DNA of 60,000 nt, taken from NCBI RefSeq assembly GCF_964204645.1, contig NC_134027.1:5632485-5692484 (forward strand). Direction: 5' to 3'. The stretch comes from Tubulanus polymorphus (taxonomy: Eukaryota; Nemertea; Palaeonemertea; Tubulaniformes; Tubulanidae). Position 1 is the first letter of the stretch. Each line of letters begins with the position of its first letter. The translations under genes were made by a program, and so were the position numbers. The notes beneath the pieces were generated by a model. It was not told the origin of the DNA. It did not search any database and saw nothing but the letters and a program-made list of their open reading frames with translations. This document shows, piece by piece, positions 12,801 to 21,800 of this stretch.

Positions 12801-15800
12801 ATGTTATTAGCATTCAATAATTCTGTCCTAGAGGAAACCCGAATAACTCAGCTGCTGTATTTGATTGTGGTTCAATGCCTGTAGTATTTGAATCTGACAG
12901 CATTTTTCCAAGTACTGGGTCAAGGTCTTCATTTCTTTGCATGATCATACAAATGATCAACTATCATAGCGATGCAAGATGATGTTAGACATATCTTACA
13001 CAGATTATCCAAAATGATGATTAACATAAATTAAGTTTTTAGAAGGCATGATTTCAGACTGATTTTTATCAATTATCTAATTAGGATTTTATGAAAAAGT
13101 GAATGTATAAACCAGAGAACATCTAGTTGGGGTGACAGAGGAAAAGTGAATCTCGGATAAGTGAATGGTATCAGATAAAGAGAAACACATTCGATTGAAA
13201 CAGAAAATCAGAAAATATAAAGTACGAATGTGATGACATCGAATGTGAAGATGGACAAATGTGATGATGATATTGACACACATACACATGGTGTATCGTG
13301 GTACCTTTCTCGTTGTGGAACAGTAACTTTCCTCAGGTATAGGAGAAAGTGGACAAGAGTCATCATCACTCCCTCCAAGTACTACGTACTATAAATATAT
13401 ACATACTTCAAATTGGGTCATCTGCTAGAAGCCAGGGAAAGAATTGCTCTTTATATCTTTATTTTTGTACGCTAGCTGAATTTCTAAATGAATTATCGGT
13501 AAATTGAATGAATCAATTTCATTGCGAGTGTTTTGAAATCTTACTAACAATAACTTACTTATGTACAACATTTAAGGTAATATATCAACGTGCAGTTTGA
13601 TGCAAATAAAAACATGGAGATTAGAGAATGCCTAACCTCTTTGGCAGGAGTTATTATTTGTGGTGGAGGCTCTGTACTGTTCCCATCATTATCCTTTTCC
13701 TAAATCAAGATTTTGGTATTCTTTAACAAGAGTAAGATTGATCAAGTGTCATGAAAAATACTCTCAAACCAGGCAATATTTCATAAAGTTTGTTCTCAAA
13801 AATACACCAAACAAAATACTGGTGCACCTTAAAAACTGCCTATCACCCGACACACACATTCTTGCATGTTGTACTCACCTCTCGCTTATCTTGAGGAATT
13901 TTTGGTTCATTCGACACTCTTCTTGGGGTTGAATCCCAATCACTACCGGATGACTGTAAGTAAAACATTTAGAAACGGTATAAACTGTAATCAAATTTCA
14001 TTTTCAAATTCTTCTTTTTATAGATCATTTTATATCATGAAATGTTACTATCAAATATCAGTGTAAAGTGAACAACCAAAAAAAAAACAACAGAAAGAAA
14101 AAACCATTTCAGATCAGAAATATGGATTGAAAGTGTAATTCATTTATATTAAGACAATCACACAAAAATGTCATAAGTGTTTACACACTACTGTTAGTCA
14201 TCCTCAATGCAATGTGCAGCCAGCATAGGTGATACCATTTACCATTGTTAGAAATATATTTTCAGTGCCACTCATTTATACCTTCAGAGTGGAATGATGT
14301 GCCATTTTCTGGACAGATTCCTCATCTTCATCCACAGAATCCCAATCATCGGTCTTTTCACCATTTGTCTGGATATTTTCATGAGATATATTCGTTTCAT
14401 AGGCTACTTTCTCAGCTTTTGACGTAGCTAAAGACTGTTGCATTGCGGCACGCATTTTTGACAATGCTGCCTGTTTCTGGACATCCTGATTCATGCTCTC
14501 CTCAGCAGTAAAACCGTTTACATATATTTGGGTAGGTTTTGAAGATATAGCGGACATGTTATCAATGCCAGACTTGGAAGCAGCAGCTCTCAACGTCATT
14601 GCCTTTTTCATTGCCTCCTGCCTTTGCTTCATTATCTGTGTAGTACTTTCATCATCAGCATTATCATCGTCATCTTCACTGTCATACTCATACTCTTTCT
14701 CGTCTAAGGTTAAAGATTTCTTCAGTGTCACTTGTTTCAGCAGCAACTTCTTGCAGTAGTTACATTTACAAGTGCAATTGAACACGGCTCCACGATCGAT
14801 TGCAACTTTCATCACTTTCTCAACCAATTCCATCCTCATCATTTCTTCTTTATCATCTTCATCATCATTTTCTCCATTATCAACACCGAGGAACATGAGT
14901 TTTTTAGCAGTATTTCCCGTCGATTTGTTCAATTCATGCAAAAACGTATCACAATCTCCACAATTGCAATTACAAATGTAGTCGGTTTTCTCGAGCTTAA
15001 ACTCATTAGCATCATTTTCTGTATGGATGTCTACACTGTCCTGTTAGGAGAAGTAATAATATATGTGTTTTAAGATAAGGTATACATGTACATGCATTCA
15101 ACATTAACGTGCAAACAGAATAAAAGAATAAAACACAACAAACAAAATGGTAGTGAACAAAATATCTTTATTTACAAAGTGGTCACAAACAAGTAAAATA
15201 ATCTGGACAACATTGAAGTGATGAAAACAAACATGCATCTACACAGTTTTCTATCATTTGACCAACCTCAACTGTAGCCCTTTCCAATTTGCCATTTTCT
15301 TCTGAATTGCTAACATTATCACCATGATAGGATGAAGTTTCAGCTTTCTCGACTGTACACTGTTGTTCCGTAAAACTAATGCATTCAAGATCATCAAATT
15401 CGTCTTCCATGATATCAGACTGTTGGCAAGCATTGTGTTCACTACCGGTAATCCATATCTTTAGATCCTCTTGGTTCTCATTCTCATGCATATATTTACC
15501 GAGACTAACAGAAGATGAACTGGACAAAATTGATTCTTTGAAGTCTTCAGCAGGTTCATTCATGCATATTATCTGATTTGAAGGTTGATGTTCAGAACTA
15601 TCCTCTATTGGGAATGCACTATGGAGCGTCAAAAGCTGCAGATCTTCCATTTCCTCGGAAATGTTGTAATCTGGAGGAAGCAACTGTCTCAGTAGTTCAG
15701 CTGGTGTAGCAGGGGACTGTTTCTGTGAGTCAGTATCGACTGGTGGAACGAACCGTCTTGTTAAATCAGTATCACCTGGCTCAACTGGTGAACTGAGTTG

Positions 15801-18800
15801 AAATGATGAGTCAATATTGCTTTGCTCAAATATTACCGGTACTGGTTCAGACGTTGAAGGGGTTCTTCTTGGTGAATCAGTAATGACTGGCTCAGCCGAT
15901 ACAGGGGTCAGCCTAGGTGAATCAGTAGTAATGATGGGCTCAGCCGATACAGGGGATACAGGGGTCAGCCTAAGTGAATCAGTAATGACTGGCTCGGCTG
16001 ATACAGGGGTCAGCCTAGGTGAATCAGTAATGACGGGCTCAACCGATACAGGGGTCAGCCTAAGTGACTCAGTAATGACTGGCTCAGCCAATACAGGGGT
16101 CAGCCTAGGTGAATTGGTAATGAATGGTTCAGCCAATATAGGGGTCTGGCTGGGTGACTCAGAAATGACTGGCTCAGCCGATACAGGGGTCAGCCTAGGT
16201 GAATCGGTAATGACTGGCTCGGCTGATACAGGGGTCAGCCTAGGTAAATCGGTAATGACTGGCCCAACTCTTCCTGGTTCAGTTGGCAAAGGGGATTGGA
16301 TCAGTGAGTCAGTGTTTTCTGGCTCAGCTGTTTGTGGGACATCTAATACAGCCAACTGACTGTCCACGGTGTGAGAAGTTTGGTCTGCATTGCACACCGA
16401 ATCCCAGGGTGCAATAGTTTTAGAAATATCTGACTTCACTTCCAGGCTATCAGTATTTTCTTTCTTCATAGGATGGTTCTGTTCTGATTGCGAGTCAAAG
16501 CTATTTTTTCCTTCATCGACCATATTCTCTCTAGCTCGTACAAAACTATCAGATGAGGAGTGATCCCATCCAGTTTGAGCCTTCAATAAATTATATATGC
16601 ATATCCTCATTTTCACATCTGGGACTTAACTACATAATCATCAAAACGAATAATGCATACTATAATATCATAAGCGCTAACATGGTCACGGTAAAAAGCA
16701 GATTGTCTCAACATGACATGAAATTGAAGCAACACTGATCAGCTTGAGTCATTAAATTTAAAACAGCCTGAGCAAAAACGGTTTATATCAAAAGCAGCTA
16801 TATCAGAATACTCTAAATGGTATATAATGCACTGTATATATCAAGCTAATGATGTCAGATTACCGTACTCACTTTAGTGGGCTCTTCAACTAATGCCTCA
16901 CCAATCTTTGGCTTCACAGACACATGACCTCTTGGAGTTCTAGGAGTTGTGTCATCATTGGTACTGTCCCAATCATCATCAATCTACATAAATCAAACAG
17001 CTAATTACGTTTACCAGGAATTAAAATCAATCTTCTTTTTCCATGAAAGGCTTATCAAAATTTACCATTTTTGGTCCACGGGGAGTATAAGGAAGCGATT
17101 CACCATCAGCCTGAGTAGTATCCCAGTCACTACCACCTTTGCGAGGAGACACCTCACTTGTTTCGGGGTCACTTACATCTTCTACATCACTCAATCCTAA
17201 CTCTTCCAAAACAGCTACAACAAATAAAAGAAAATTAAATAAAAGATATTTAAGTTATAGGATAAAGACATTCATTCGGAATGAATTACAGTACAAGCCC
17301 AAACAGCCAAGGTTTCCTGTTAAAGTAGACATTTCATTCTAGCAAGCATTTCAATACCTTTTCTTTTAGCTTTTTCCTCTTCTGATACCTGTTTTTCTTT
17401 GGCAGCCGCAGAGGTTGAGTCACTGTTCAGTATTTTAGAATCCTAGAAAGTTGAATTTTACTCTTAGGAAATGACCAAACTGTGGACTACCGGTAACTAT
17501 AAGACGTTCAAACAGCAGTATTAGCAGAGAAAAATAAGTTAAGCATTTCAAAATTGAAGACTTACACTAGGTTGTTTTGATTTAATGTTTAGAGAAAGAT
17601 CTAAAATAGGCAAATCTGTTTCATCTTCACTCTACAGGAAACAAGATGAGTTAAAAATGTATGTGCAGTGCATTGAGTTGTTATGCGAAAAAGTAGCGAA
17701 TTGGATAACAGTTCAAAGACAGATGCTAACTAAGGAGTAAGCATTTTCTGGAACTCAGCAATTACTGGTATTTGTTAAATCATGGCAAAAGATCAGATAG
17801 AGCTGCCTCCATTCTCGATGAATTAAGTTGTTTTATGTGTTAATTTCAATGGAAATTCACAATTAGCTTTCTGCATATTACTATTATACTGTGTTCGATA
17901 TCATTGATGGTGATTTTCTAATTTGTGCTCAATTCATTAATCAATATTATTGCCTTACCTCTACATCAGTATCATCTTGCAACAAATTACTCATGTTTCC
18001 ATAACGAACCAAGGACGGTTTTTTTGTATCAGGAAGAATATCTGGAGAATTATTACCCCATGACGAGTTTGATAGGACGGAACTCTGAGATGGACGTTTC
18101 GTCAACTGAGGGATATTTGATCGAGCAGCAGTTGGACTTGTTTCTACATTTTCCGAGAAGCCGACTTTCTTCGGAGTATTATCAGTGCTGTCCTTACGGC
18201 GAGGAATCTTTGAAGCCTTCATTTCTGATTCTGCAATCATACAATATCAACACATAATGATAACAATCAACTAGTATTACAGGCGTTACGAATACATTGA
18301 TATTTCGGATATTACTGACCTTGTTGTGATTCTTCGTCTGAGCCTTTTACAAACTTAGCAAGACTTAATTTAGGGGCAGTTTTCTATAATGAGACAAATA
18401 TCTTACATTAATGGAACCTAATGCTTTTTACATAAAAAAAACATTTACTTGCAACAAGTGATAGGTGATTCTATCTCTTAAAATCCATGGTGTTGTTTTT
18501 TACCGGCATATAATGTTAAGAATGTGGTGAGTGGAACAAATTGCTTATCAGTCATGTGAAACACTCAACAGACTAAAGCAAAATACAATGAAATGGAAAC
18601 TAACAACAACAATTGCAATTTCAATTCAGAAAATAATTGAGCTTTCAGAGGATTCTTACAACTGGTTGAGATGTTTCATTTTTTCTGAATGGAAAGAGGC
18701 AACAAAAAACAATAACTATTAAAAGACTCAAAATCACTCACATTTCCATCACTAATTGTAGGACTTTTTTCCTTCCTTTTTCGTTGCTTTAGTAAAAGCA

Positions 18801-21800
18801 ATTAGAATATTTTGAAGGCAAAGGCACAAACAAATAAATACATAGACATCCAGGATGTACATATCAATGATCCTTAGAACTGAATCATCTACACATGTAT
18901 TTGTTTCTAAAGTTAACATCTTTTAAAAATGGACTTTTGATTACCTTTGAACTTAAGCCAAAACCTAGAGATTCTTCCTCAGAGTCGGCCCAAGAATCGA
19001 GACGATCAGATCTTGGTCCAGAAATACCACTTATTGTATTTTCAGCTTCTGATAAATCACCTGAAAAAATGAAGTACGCTTCGATATTGTCACATGCATC
19101 TTTAAACGAATGGAAAATATCTTCATCCAGCTAGTTGACATACATACCGGTATCCACAGCTGGTGCTCCGAATCCACCTGTGATTACACCTCCAACTGCT
19201 CCAGCAACTTCACCATCAATATCAGGATTATCACTACGAGGTGTTTGAGCTGGTGTACTACCACGAGGTGTAGACTTTGCACTGTTATTAGGTGGTTGTA
19301 GAGTTTCAGTAATAAGTTGTGAACAGGCGTGATGTCCAGCTATCACAGCACAATCATCAGCAGTCCAATCTACAAAAATAATAAAAATCATAACCATAGC
19401 GTAAGGATTTTTGCTTCTGGATAGAACAAATATATGCCTTGTCTAATCAATACTCGTTCAAGTGAATTGCTATTTGAGTCTCCTCCTAAAATGTTGAACA
19501 TACTTTTTGAGTCTTTCAATAAAACATCGGCGTCATATTGCAAATACAACTTTACAAGTCCAATAGAACCATCAGCACATGCTTGCATCAAAGGAGTCCT
19601 ACAATTAAACCAAATTCAAAAAGAATTGTAGAAATGTAAATACAGTATACTCTGCTAAAGTCACTTGCTCAAAACTACACTTCAGCTAATGCATGAAAAA
19701 CTATAAGAACTGAAAGCTTTAACTATCTATTTACCTCTTATTTTCATCTGTTATGTCGATATCAGCATCTTTTTCCAGTAATAATTTACAGATCTCTGCA
19801 TGTTTTTCTAATGTAGCCAAATGAAGTGGAGCAATGTATTCCTATTTAGGAAAATTAATCATATCATTGAGTTCATTAAACACAAATACAAATGAAATAA
19901 TTCTGTACTGATTTCTATTCAGTCATTATCTAAGTAATATGAATGCATCTCTACATGTACATGCATATATGCATGATTAATATACAAACTGACAAAAACA
20001 GCACAGTAGGTGTCATAAACCTAATATACGATTAATTATCAAATCACCATTGATTTGTTCATTCAGCTGCATAAGTGACATCTCATATTACAGGTATAGC
20101 TTACCTTATTCCGTATGTCTGGGTTAGCGTTATAATCAAGCAATAAACTGCATACTTCGTATTGTCCCTGACGGACAGCTTCGTGAAGACAAGTATTACC
20201 CTTACTATCAACCGTGCTGACTTCAGCATGTGCTTCTAATAATGTCTTAGCGCATGTGACTTGACTGCATTCAATTGCCTGAAAATACGTATGGTACTAT
20301 TTAAGATTCTTAGGCAAAAAAGATTCTTTAACTTTTCATTAACATATCAATTTTTATGAAAAGGAACAAATTATTCTTGAACTTACTTCACAATAGTACA
20401 AACTAACTGGCACATAATCAACATAATCATAATCTACTAAATTTACCAAATTCAAATAGATTCTACTAAAACAAATTCAAACCAATAGATCCAATATGTC
20501 GGCAAATTTACCGGCTAAAATTAAAATACACATACGACCCACCTAATTGTCTGAACTAACGGTACTGAATGTCAAAAGTTTTATACGGATCTAATCCACA
20601 ATGAGACAATCTAATCCAGTCATCGAATTGGAACTAATCTTCAAAGTATAACCTAATGAATACTTTATGGAATAGTCAAGATTACTTGAATCAACCCTTT
20701 CTAATACAGGGTGTGTTGACGTCTGGTAAATTCATAATGATAATTCATTCCAATATTTAAGTCATCAGGTCATCTCATCTACAGCATACTTTTGGGCATA
20801 TTATAACGTAAAGATCTAATTCAAGGCACCTGACCCTATCAGCTCTTAAAACTTCTTATACTGGCAGGCCTGGGCCTTCCCCAAAAAATATTCATTGGGA
20901 AAACTACTTAATATATTGGACGAAATTGCCTTATTGACCAAGCTATTGTTTATTTCTAAGCAGAAAACAAGTATCATTACTAATAGGCCTATAGGCTATA
21001 AAAATTTTGCTTCAATTTGCTGATAAATGTTCTCATACACCAACACCAAACGGAAATAATATCCATTAGACTTTTACATCAGTACCAGGTATAATTAATT
21101 AATGAAGCAACGCAGTACTTCCTGAGAGATGACATACAAGAAACATTAATTAGCGCTAAATGGGGAGTCTGGTCTGAGTAACAGGCACCGCAGTATGAGC
21201 AATACCAAATTCGGTTTAAAATCTCAGTAACATCAAATGATTCACATTAAATCAAGAAGACAGGTAGTACCGGAACTTGTAGGTTTACTGATTTTATCAG
21301 AAATCACGGGCTTCCGCCACTTGTGCATAGTAGCTTCATAAGGTAAATGATAAAAGTCAATGGCAAAAGCATTTATAGCGAGCAACGCTAACAATTCATA
21401 GCGAGATTGGAATATTTCCATCGTCGAAGTAACGATCAGAAATACGTAAAATTAATTAGATGTCGATAGTTTCAGTCAATGAATTATTAATGTCTTAGTC
21501 AAGTGAAACACATCATGCAATCCTCTACGGAACCAGTGAGCAAAAATGAGGAAACAAATCTTGGAAAATGACTACACCGCCACTTCAAAGATAACATATG
21601 AATAATGACATAGTTGTATAAGTAACATAAGCAGGAAACTTCAGTACAGTTACGCCTATGATAAGAAATTAAAAGGAATTTTAGAATCTACCTAACCTAC
21701 CTTCATTAGTGGGGTTTGTCCATTATTGTCAGTGTGGTTTAATTTGGCTTTCCATGCAATCAGTTCGTCAACAATATCTGCATGACCCTTCACACATGCG

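Noticed and set aside
12830-12945. Open minus-strand stretch between exons 18 and 19
   Set aside because: Two frames are open and one reads protein-like (EDLDPVLGKML), but there is no donor at its end and phases do not fit.
14493-15073. Several plus-strand frames of 69-113 codons
   Set aside because: Antisense shadows of exon 16; Ser/Phe-rich composition mirrors the acidic codons.
15817-16359. 180-codon plus-strand frame
   Set aside because: Antisense shadow of the coding minisatellite in exon 15.
19436-19503. GC-AG intron extending ankyrin exon 5 to 19438
   Set aside because: Frame would hold, but a strong GTATGT donor at 19503 gives a clean ankyrin repeat (DSK-N-WTADDC), while the GC choice inserts 21 unrelated residues.
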